A stretch of DNA of 64,000 nt from Allomyces macrogynus ATCC 38327 (Eukaryota > Blastocladiomycota > Blastocladiomycetes > Blastocladiales > Blastocladiaceae), in assembly GCA_000151295.1 (NCBI GenBank), contig GG745359.1:42617-106616 (forward strand), given 5' to 3'. The position numbers and the translations under genes were made by a program. How positions within the stretch are numbered: the first letter of the stretch is position 1; each line of letters begins with the position of its first letter. Below are positions 54,333 through 64,000 of this stretch, in pieces. The notes under the pieces are model-generated. The model ran no database searches. It was not told where the DNA came from and was given only the letters and a program-made list of their open reading frames with translations.

Positions 54333-56062
54333 ATGATGGCCGCTCCCATGGGCCAGTGGCCGCCGCCCGCCGACCGTCTTCATGCAGCCGGCTTCTCAAG
54401 CTCCACTGACAACGACGGCTCTTCAAGTGACGACGACCGTGATCGCCGACGTTACCAGCACTCCCGCCGTGGCCATGCCCACCGACATGGAGCGTCCCGC
54501 GCCGCAACCGCCGACACGTCCCCGCTCGGACGCGCGCTCGGCGCTCTCGCCGCCAACGTCATCCGCACGCACTTGCCCGCCATTGCGACACGCGCCGGGC
54601 ACGACGACCGCGCGTTCCTTTCGGCCGCGCAGATGCTGCTGGCCCTCGCGCTCGAAGTGCTCGAACGCGGCGCGTGTCCCGGCGGCGACCTCGCGGTGTG
54701 TTCGCTCGACATGCTCCAAGCCGGAATCGCCGCGTGGCTCGCCGACCAGGAGCGCGCGCGGCAGGCCTATGACCGCATGGCCGGAAAGATGAGCAGAGAC
54801 ACGGGAAGGGACGCCAAGTACTTTCCCGACCCGTACGCCGTCTACCCGACGTGGTGGGGTGCGTTTGTCGTTCTCTGATCTCTCGGTGCACGGTGTACGC
54901 TCATATGACACTCGGAAATCATACAGGTAACGCCGAAGTCTCGCCCGAACTCCCGCCCGTCCCGCCGTCCGCGCAAGCGCTCGTCCAGAAATGGAACCTG
55001 CACGGCGCGCTCGCCGAGTCGGCCGCACGCGCCGTCGACGCACACGACCGGCCCGTCATGGCGCTTCCATCGGTTACGGCATGGAGTACGTCCGTCCCTC
55101 CGGCCTCGTTCTCGGCCGTTCCCACTCCCTCTCTGACCCATTCCGTCTCTCTAGCCATCCCGAAACGCATGGTCGACGAATTCACGCAAACCCCAATCGA
55201 GTCACGACTTCCACCGCCACCCGCCGTCCCTGGGGTCCCGAAACATATGCGCACAGGCGACGCTGGCCAGGCCGCTCCGCCGCCAGCACCCGCGCGGCCT
55301 GCCGCGGCCCCTGCCGCGTTCTTTGTCCCCGTCGACGATACTGAGTCGACTAAACCGCGCCGCGCGCCGCCGCAACTGTCTCCACCACGACCACGGCGCG
55401 CTACCGCTCCGGCACCCGCACCCGCGTCCGCTCCAGCCAAGCCGCGCACGAGTACGAACGCGACAGCGGCAGCACGTCGGAGTACAACTACCTCGTCCCC
55501 CGGCCCCACCGCCCGAAAACCCGCACCAAACGGCACCAAGTCCACTCCCGCAACATCCGTTGCCGCGCCAAAACGGCCCAAGTCCGTTGCGTTCACCGTG
55601 ACCGCCCCGACCCTTCCCGTCGCTTCATCGCCACGCGTCGCTGAGCTCGTAAATGTCGCGCGCGGTGCGCTCGCGGCCGATTTCTGCGCGGCGTTTGATG
55701 ACGGATCCGACAATGGGTCGGTCTCGGACGGGGATGGCGACAAGGGTGACAGCAACAAGGGCAACGGGTCGCGGACTGCATCGCCGGCTCCATCGTCATC
55801 GCCAGCATTGTCAACGCGCGGGATGGATTTGCGCGCCAAACCCTCGCGCACGCGACCGGCAACGGCCGCAGCAGGCTCGCAGAAGCCCGGACCGGCCGAG
55901 TCATCTTCGACAGTGGTGACGGCCAAGGACCGCGTGTGGTTCCGCAAGGCGTGGGCCGCGCGGCACGGAGCGCAGGTCGAGGTCGACGCGAACGCGGAGG
56001 CGGACGCGGGGTCGGGAACGCGAGCTGCGGCAAAGGGGGTCGCATGGGAGGTGCCTGTGTGA
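54333..56062 (+). CDS. Unknown protein: helical domain plus Ser/Pro/Ala-rich tail
   Basis: Exons 54333-54858 and 54927-56062 give 553 aa. ATG 54333 (ATGATG) was chosen; the frame is open upstream but unconserved. Residues 25-65 are acidic, then His/Arg-rich. Residues about 68-170 are predicted helical and look like a folded domain (ALAANVIRTHLPAIATRAG, MLLALALEVLERG, FPDPYAVYPTWW). The rest is Pro/Ala/Ser/Thr-rich and basic, typical of disordered microtubule- or actin-associated tails, and ends near DRVWFRKAWAARHG. I do not recognise the family. Confidence 0.65.
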
Positions 56063-56644
56063 AGGACTGACAGGAGTGAACGAGAGAGCGAGTCGAGGAC
56101 ATCAATGATATCCAAAAGGAAGCGATGCACTACAGATCAGTTCTGTCGTGATTGGACACGACGCACGCCTTGACTTGCTCTGCCTTTGAACGAGCGCGAT
56201 TGGACAGGAGAAATGAAAACCCAAAGAATGCATTTGCGACCCAATCCATCCACCAAGCCACCAACCCCGTCGTCGAGCATCCGCATCACGCACGAACTCG
56301 CTCGCTCGAAACATTGACGGAGTAAGGGGCGAGCAGAGCGAGCAGAACTAGGATAACCGCATTGGAATGGCAACGGAAAATGACGAGAGCACCAAAAACA
56401 ACCACCAACAACAACCAAACCGCCAGTGCGATAAAAAAAAGGGAGACGGGAGTGGTGCGACAACGGCCGAGCAAATCAAAATATCACAACGCGGGAAAGA
56501 AACAAAAGAGCCGCCGCCGCCCGAAATGCGTCGCCTGGTCAAATGAAACGCCCACCTGACGGCGTGCCTCGCGTCATGGATCCTCGTTGATAAGGAAACG
56601 CCTAAAACGCGCGCCTAGACGAAGCGGGCGAGCAAGCACGCTCA
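56063..56644. terminator. Convergent 3' intergenic region
   Basis: 582 bp between convergent stops. No conserved ORF; A-rich patches near 56370-56440. Probably 3' UTRs. Confidence 0.3.
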
Positions 56645-57860
<1,216 letters not shown>

Positions 57861-58802
57861 GGTTGGTGATGGTTGACGCTGGTTGTCGAGAGCGGGTCAA
57901 GAGCAGGACGCGGTAGGTCGCTGGCAAAGCGGACTGCGAGCAGGCGACGGCAGGTGCGGAGAGTCTGCGGTTGGTCGATCCGATAGAATTGTCGGCGCGG
58001 ACGAGGACGACACGAGCATGTTTTCGGGTTGGCAAAGTGGGAGAGGGGGCGTGATCGACAGGGGAGGAGGTGAGAAGGCATTCGTCAGCTGGAGGGCCAG
58101 ACTCTCGAGGACATGGATCGCAGTGGCGTGAGTCGACGCGTCGCCCTGCAGCGATCCGCGGCGCGCGTGTTGGCGTTGGGTAGTGCAGCGGCAGGAGCGC
58201 ACGTACGCGCAGAGTCGGCGCGGAAGCGGGTGCGGTCCCACGGGGGTCGGGCGGTGGCGGCGGCGCGGCGGTTCGGGAGCGGCGACGGCAAGTCGCACTG
58301 GGCGGATGGACAGCGATGCAGGCAGTCGCGCGGCGGCGGCAGTTGGCGGGCGACCGGGACACGAGCGGGAAGACGGGCACGGGCAACGCAGGCGCCGACG
58401 GGGTGGGGCTGGCTGGTGCTGCTTGCGCGCCGCTGCTGGGCTGCTCGCTGCGGCACCGACGCGTGTGCGGTGTGCGCGTGTGCGGTGTGTGCTGGGAGCG
58501 GGTTGCGCCGGTTTGCCAGCTTGGAAACCGCTCTCGAAGACGGTCCCTCGCCTCACGTGCCACCACGACTGAAGCGTCGCTCCCCACCGGCTCCCGGTCG
58601 CCGACACGACACCCACCGCGGCGCCGTTCTCGACGCCACCCGCACCCGACGCCGCGACGAGCTCGTCCGCGACTAGCTGCATTCGATCCGTGCCGCAGCC
58701 CGCGCCGCAGCCCACCTGTGCGGCTCCCAACACAACTGTTCAAGAGCAACGCCCACAACAGCAACCCACCTCCAACCCCGCCACCGCACACCAACCACCA
58801 CC
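57861..58802. promoter_or_regulatory. Divergent intergenic region PP2A / KICS2
   Basis: 942 GC-rich bp. Long overlapping ORFs on both strands (for example plus 58113-58676) are Arg/Ala/Gly-rich with no domain and look like GC-driven open frames. It probably holds both promoters and 5' UTRs. Confidence 0.4.
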
Positions 58803-60636
58803 ATGCGCGACGTGCTGCACCACTGCTTTGACCTGGCCGCCGGCTACGACCACGCCGCTGCTGGTCGCGCCGCCGCCAAGCTCGCGCGCCTGGCCCCCGC
58901 CGCCCCCACCGCCAGCGCCGCCGCCTCGGCCGCGTCGATCCGCTCGCGCACCCCGACCTCGCTCAGCACCGGCACCAGTATCGGCACCGCCTCGCCTGAC
59001 CCGACCATTGCCGTGCTCGCTCTCGCTGCGCCCCTGATCCACTCGCTCTCGCAGTGGCTCGCCAACCTCTTCAAGCTCGAGGACATGTACGCGCGCATGA
59101 TCCTGTCGAGGCCGCGCCGCATGTTTGGCCGCGAGGTAATTTGCTTTATTTAGCCCGCACCCTCATCTACGCACGGTGCATTGACTGGACCAAACGGAGA
59201 AACAGTAGACGCTTGACGGCGCCTATCGCCTGTTCCGCGCCGACGTCGAGCGCGACCGACATTTGTTCGAGGACCTTGATCATCATGCGGCCCTGTCACT
59301 GGTTGGCCCGCTCAACCTCGAGCGCACATACTCGTTCAGGTCGCTCTCGTCGCAGGCATCGCACACGCAGCAGCTCGACGTGCATTTCTTAGCCCACATT
59401 TGCATCCCGGTACGACCAATTCGGCGCTTTGCTGTCGATGACCTGCGACCTGACCACCCCTTTGTCGTACGGCCAGCTCATCCACCTCGCCAACACGCGC
59501 GCGACCATGATCCGCATCTGGAAACAGCTCGGTCACTGCTCCGACCCAGCCTCGATCCTCGCTGTCTTGCCTGCCGCCGAAGAACTCGTCGCGAAAACCG
59601 ACCTCGGCCTGTTGTGTTCGCTCTCGCCCAATTTTGCTGCCATGGTCAAGTGCGTTTTTTTCTCCCCCTCTTCGAACCCTCTCCACTCTCATCCTCACCC
59701 CTCTACTAGTCGCGAACTCCAAGTCCTGACGAGCCTCCTACGCACCGAGCGCGGCATCGCGCACCACTTCCTCCCCGACGCGCTCAGCCATCTCTACCAG
59801 GCCCAGACCATTCTCACCGAATGGAAGGCCCTGATCGCTGCGGCCGAACCGCGCGCGGCCAAGGCTTTTCGGCTCGGCAATGTCGCGGTCCCACCGCACG
59901 TCGAGTTTTGGAGCGACCTGACCAAACACTACATGGCCAAGATGAACCTGCACTTTTTCCGCGGCGCCGTGCAGCCGGGCCAGAAACTCGGACTCGGGCT
60001 CGTCGAAACGTACGCTCCTGTGCTCACCGTCCACCTCGTCATTCACGATTTGACCCCTCCCTACTTTACTCCAGGATCGACGACTTCATCAAGATGCACC
60101 GGCCTGACACGAGCTTCCACCTGCTCCTGCACGTCCCTCCCCGCGCCGCACACGCCATCGACCCGTCCGGGTACACGTTCCCGGACCGGCACTCGCATTT
60201 CGGCGGCGGCCCACAGGCCGCACGGCTGCACAGCCCGCCATCGCCCACGTCTACTTCATCATCATCCCGCGCGACCGCACACGCCGAGTACGCGGCGCTC
60301 TCGTCGCACCCGGCGGATCTCGCGCCCGCCGACTGGACCAACATTGTCGCGATTTTGCAATTGCTTGCCCGTGCCGTGGGCGATGCGGCAGGAGGGCAAG
60401 ACGCGGCCCCGTCTCCGGCGCCGAGTCGCTCGCTGGCGGTGGGTGAGTTGTTGCCGTACGTCGACAACAAGGTGGGGAGGTCGTTTTATATCGCGCGGGT
60501 CGCGGAGCCGCTGTATGCGGTGGTCGTCTTGGCCGAGCGGAGGCCGAGAGATCCGGCGGTGATTGGGTTCTTGACGGAGGTGCAGGACGCGCTGTGGGGG
60601 CGGCCGGTCCTGGGGAGGATTTTGAAGGAGAAGTGA
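58803..60636 (+). CDS. KICS2: KICSTOR subunit 2 homologue (C12orf66 family)
   Basis: In animals KICS2 is part of KICSTOR, which tethers GATOR1 to lysosomes to restrain mTORC1 when amino acids are low. Exons: 58803-59135, 59209-about 59340, 59393-59649, 59710-60009 and 60075-60636. The exon 2/3 junction is unresolved: exon 3 (starting PTFASRYDQFG) needs phase 0, while the best exon 2 donor is phase 2. Family blocks: AAEELVAKTDLGLL, SHLYQAQTILTEWKALI, PPHVEFWSDLTKHYMAKMNL, IDDFIKMHRPDTSFHLLL and the C-terminal YAVVVLAERRPRDPAVIGFL followed by TEVQDALW. The alignment to human C12orf66 was made from memory. The start is in a CCACC ATG context. Confidence 0.82.
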
Positions 60637-60946
60637 GCCGCGTGCGAGGGGTAGAGTGTGTACATAGTAGTGATTTGTGAAATAAGGAATCGATTTTTTA
60701 CGTCCTTGCTCTTCGTTGTCGTCCTCGCACCCTCGAGGTGACGTGCACCATTTCCCGTCACCATGGAGGTGCAGAACGATCGTGAGTACGGTCCATCGTA
60801 ACGAGGACAAAACACGATGTTTTTCGGCTGAACAAAGCCACACCCTCATCATCGCACACCACCTCGGTCACCGCGCCCTGTTCCCCATGACCTCCATCCG
60901 TCCAACGTGCTGCGTGCACTCAAACCCACCCATACGACACCCTCAC
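60637..60946. terminator. Convergent 3' intergenic region
   Basis: 310 bp between convergent stops of the KICS2 homologue and the DUF4211 gene. Contains GAAATAAGGAATC near 60680. Nothing else seen. Confidence 0.3.
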
Positions 60947-62967
60947 TCACCGCCCCCACCGCCCCGCCCCACCCCCACGGCGCGTCCGCTCCAGCGCACC
61001 GACGCGATTCGACAACGTATCGTCGGCGTCCTCGAGCAGCCGCTCAAACCGGCGAAACTCCTCGACGACAAACCCGTCCTCATTGTCCTCGTCCTCGACA
61101 CCAATCCCGAGCATAATCTGGGCGGTCTCGAACGCCGACTCGGGCGTTTCGAGTTCGAGGTCGGCGGTGCCGAGCGCCGTGCGCAGCCGCCGCGCGCAGT
61201 GGTAGATGTAGTGGTGCAGCGTGTGGTATCCGATGAGCCGCATCGCGCAGAACCGGCCGGCGGAAATGACGAATTTGTGCCGCGAGGCAGGGGTAGGGGA
61301 AGGGGAGCTGGATGCGGAAGAGTCGGTGTCGACGTCTGATCCGCCGTCCGAGTCGGAGTCGGAGTCGGCTGCGGTCTCGTAGGTCTGGAGGGAGGGGAGG
61401 TTGCAAGGGAGTCATATAAATTCGTACAAAGAAATCGGGAAAGCGATGCGCGAAAAAACACCAACCTGGAGCGTCTTGGGGTCGTACGGTGCGCCCGAGA
61501 GCGTGATGCGGGCACTCGTCGTCCGATCTGAAAGACAAAGAAGCAGGTCAGCCAAAGAAGACCTTTCGACAGCGTCGCAAATCGAGCAACGCACCGCCGC
61601 GGTTGCACGCCTGGCACTCGGACATGATCGGGTCACTCGTTTCCTTGGCCTGCGGGTACGTCTCCAGGGCTTCCTGAAAGTCGCAAGCAGCCGAAAATAG
61701 GAGCGTCAGTCGAGTACACCCAATGAATGACTCCCCAAAAAAATTGTACCTTGAGCTCGGCGCTCCAAACGGTCGACTGCATGACCTGCTCACGCGACTG
61801 AATCTGCTCGAGCACTTTGTACCAGCCCTCGGTCAACGGGTGCTCGCGGTTGCGGCGCAACGCGTTCGCAACTTTGGGCGCCACGACGACGCGGATCAGG
61901 AACCGAATGAACAGCGTGAACCAGTCCATCTCCGACATGCTGCGGAACGCGAGCGGGATCGCCGCGGCGCTGGCGCCCACCGTTTCGGCGTCCTCGGCAT
62001 CGCTCGCAATGAATCCTTCAAGTTCCGAGCCCGCCTCCTCGTCATCAAGCACGTTGTTGGCGAGACTCGTGTTGGAATCGGTGCCGCCACTGTCGTCCGA
62101 CCCGTCTGAGTCACTACTGCTCGCGCCGGGCACGGTGATGACGGCGGTCCAGGAAGGCACGGGCGCGGCGGTTGCTGTGCCCTTAACGCGCGCACGGTCG
62201 AGCCGGTCGCGGATCGACCCGCGGCTGCGCTTGCGCGTCTCGGTGGACTTGATGATGTCTAGCCGCAGCGAAAGCACGAGAAGATCACCTTTTATTCGCA
62301 GTAGAAGACAGTAGCGCGAGTCGGTCAAGTCATAGTGAAAGGGAAGTGACGCACTGCTCGCGTCAACATCAAAGTCCTCCGCGTCGTCCTCGATCACGGG
62401 CGGCGCTCGCCGACGGACCTTGGCGACGGGCGCGTCGGCCTCGTCCGAATCCGAATCCGACGCAATGTGGCGAGACCGCTTGGATCGAGCACGGGAACGG
62501 GGAGACGTAATCACGGGAGCCGATTCACCCTCGTTGTCGCCATCGCCATCCGAATCGGTTACGACAAGTGTGCGGCGCCTCCCCGTGCGCGCCGGCGACT
62601 TGATGACCGTCTCCGCTCTTAGAGCTGCCAGCGCGGCCGTGCTGAGCGGCTGGTCGTCGTTGGAATCCGAGTCGTCGAGGACCACCACGTCATGGGTCGG
62701 CGCAGGGGTCCAAGTCGCCAATTCCTCGCCCCCAGCACGAGCGCCATCACCGTCATCGTCATCGTCGTCGGTCGTCGAGTCGGGAACAAGCAGACGCTTC
62801 TTGCGGACGGTTTGCGAGGGGGCCGTCGCGGGTGGGGTGGGCATTGGAGCGCGGATTGCTGTCGAGGTGCGACCTCGGCGGCCGGCGCGGGCGTGGGCCA
62901 CGTCCATCATTCGGTCGAATGCACTCGCTCGCTCAGCAGGCGCTGGGTTCGGGTTCGGCCGCGGCAT
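60947..62967 (-). CDS. CCDC82-like DUF4211-domain protein
   Basis: Exons on minus: 62967-62355, 62258-61750, 61673-61595, 61527-61466 and 61384-60947 (566 aa). The N-terminal half is acidic and Ser-rich with short basic clusters (RKKRLLVPDSTTDDDDDD), like a nuclear disordered region. The C-terminal half is a DUF4211 domain: hydrophobic WFTLFIRFLIRVVVAP, then ETYPQAKETSDPIMSECQAC with a CxxC, LSGAPYDPKTLQ and GYHTLHHYIYHCARRL. ATG 62967 (PRPNPNPAPAERASAFDRM) is preferred over the open upstream frame. The first intron is 96 bp, in frame and stop-free, so retention would add 32 residues. Function is not established; vertebrate CCDC82 is nuclear. Confidence 0.82.
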
Positions 62968-63298
62968 GGTTGTGCGTGGAGTGCGGGAGGTTGGTTGGTA
63001 TTTATATTGCTGAGGTGCACTCGGGTGCAGGTCCGCAGGAAGCATGCGGAGGAAAAGGAAGCGCGAGACGTGTGTTCGCCTGTCCAGCACTCTTCATAAA
63101 AGCGAAGTCTGCTGTAAGAGCTCCTTGACAACCGTTCAGACCGACTCTGACCTCTCCATTTCACATCTGCCTGAACGACACAGCGCGGTATCGCAAAGAT
63201 GCCGTCGTTGCCGGCACTGCCATTCACACGCAAGACAATGCTCAAGATTTATACACATTCCCAATCCTGCCCACGGCCGACCAGCAGCTGCATCTCGC
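62968..63298. promoter_or_regulatory. Upstream region of the DUF4211 gene
   Basis: 331 bp between the DUF4211 start and the PEX11 stop. A TATTTATATT motif (62999-63008), about 35 bp upstream of the start codon, is a plausible TATA-like element. No ORF with conserved sequence. Confidence 0.4.
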
Positions 63299-64000
63299 TC
63301 ATGCCGTCGCCTTCCACATGCGAATGTACCCGGCGACCCCACCCAACACGCCAAAGAACCCGACCCACCACTGTGGCATCGGGTACGCCGGCAACGACCA
63401 ATGAATCGCCATTGGCAAATCGGCCAGTTGCGCGACCAGCCGCAGCTCGAGATCCTTGAGCCGCGCGCGCGCCTTGGCGCGGTCAGCTCCGACCGCCCGT
63501 GCCTCTTGCCGCGCCGCGCGCAGTCCACGCACGATCGTGACGAGCTCCAACACGATCCACCCGGCCCAGGCCATGCACGACGCGCGCGACCACCGGTCGT
63601 TCGCGAGCGCGCTAATCTTGATGATGTTGTGTGCCGACAGCCAGTACATGAGTTCGGCGGGCGCGTAGATGAGCATCAGCAGGTTCTGCGTGCGGTCGAG
63701 TGCAGTTGGGTTATACTCGTTTCCCCACGCGTACTCGATGCTCGGCAGCGTCGAGAGTACACGCATCGTAATGCGCGCATCCGTCAGGGGACCGGCAAAG
63801 GCCTTCAAAGTCGCAAGGTGCGGGCTCGTCGGATTGCGCTTGGCCAGTGACGCCGCGACGAGCGTGAGCGTGTAGACGATCAAGCGGAAGACCTGATTCA
63901 GCAGTGAGTGAGCGAACTGGGGCAAAACAACGGCACCATGCGCCAACGAAACGACGGTACCTTGTCGAGCCCGTAGACATTGGTTGTGAGCTTGGTAAAC
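63299..64000 (-). CDS. PEX11: PEX11-family peroxisomal membrane protein (5' end outside window)
   Basis: PEX11 proteins bend and elongate the peroxisomal membrane during division. Two exons are in the window: 64000-63961 (partial, ending VYGLDK) and 63892-63299. Junction VYGLDK|VFRLIVYTL is in phase with donor GTACCG and acceptor ATCAG. Motifs: RITMRVLSTLPSIEYAWGN, LLMLIYAPAELMYWLSAH and the C-terminal membrane segment WWVGFFGVLGGVAGYIRMWK. The helical amphipathic N-terminal region expected of the family is only partly present because of the window edge. The layout resembles the PEX11C type more than PEX11B, at low confidence. Confidence 0.85.
   Translation of the reverse strand, partial: VYQAHNQCLRARQGTVVSLAHGAVVLPQFAHSLLNQVFRLIVYTLTLVAASLAKRNPTSPHLATLKAFAGPLTDARITMRVLSTLPSIEYAWGNEYNPTALDRTQNLLMLIYAPAELMYWLSAHNIIKISALANDRWSRASCMAWAGWIVLELVTIVRGLRAARQEARAVGADRAKARARLKDLELRLVAQLADLPMAIHWSLPAYPMPQWWVGFFGVLGGVAGYIRMWKATA

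Noticed and set aside
58113..58676. Plus-strand ORF of 187 aa between PP2A and KICS2
   Set aside because: Low-complexity Arg/Ala/Gly with overlapping open frames on both strands; reads as GC-rich promoter DNA.

Overview
The window is nuclear DNA of a eukaryote, most likely an early-diverging zoosporic fungus. A Blastocladiomycota/Allomyces-like genome fits best, but this is inference from gene content and intron style, not from a marker gene. The DNA is GC-rich and genes are densely packed. Introns are mostly 65-170 bp with GTACGT/GTGCGT-type donors and TAG or CAG acceptors. Two runs of N (33002-33942 and 50890-51218) are assembly gaps.

The left 14.3 kb is a nest of decayed Ty1/copia retrotransposons of one family with 187-bp LTRs. 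It holds a 5'-truncated plus-strand element (1036-6258), a minus-strand integrase/linker fragment (6259-7711), a nearly full minus-strand element (7712-13863) carrying its own insertions, and pieces of two further minus-strand 5' ends (1-934 and 13864-14298). A much smaller LTR-like unit (65 bp) is inserted twice, with 5-bp flanking repeats. Parts of the cluster show heavy CpG to TpG/CpA decay, as expected for a methylated or RIP-like silenced region. 14.3-15.7 kb is CpG-poor intergenic DNA with a short tandem repeat.

From 15.7 kb to the right edge lie 18 host genes, many in divergent or convergent pairs. In order: a coiled-coil protein (15.8-17.6 kb, +), SEC61 alpha (-), a Ctr copper transporter (+), mitochondrial 3-hydroxyacyl-CoA dehydrogenase (-), a single-pass membrane protein (+), a Ser/Pro-rich protein (+), an OSR1/SPAK-like STE20 kinase (-, 5' end in a gap), ARPC4 (-), SNU23/ZMAT2 (+), RPN2/PSMD1 (-), NOC1/CEBPZ (+), an unrecognised single-TM protein (-), a PPIL6-like cyclophilin open into a CLIP-170-like CAP-Gly coiled-coil protein (-), an unrecognised protein (+), the PP2A catalytic subunit (-), a KICS2 (C12orf66) homologue (+), a CCDC82/DUF4211 protein (-), and the 3' part of PEX11 (-).

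The genes do not form one pathway. They are housekeeping functions: ER translocation, proteasome, ribosome biogenesis, splicing, actin nucleation, microtubule plus ends, phosphatase and kinase signalling, nutrient sensing, and peroxisome and fatty-acid metabolism. A 290-bp inverted duplication of the 3' end of the OSR1-like kinase flanks about 1.76 kb of CpG-poor DNA at 28.1-29.8 kb. All exon boundaries below come from reading frames, splice consensus and family alignment from memory; none was tested by transcript data or database search.
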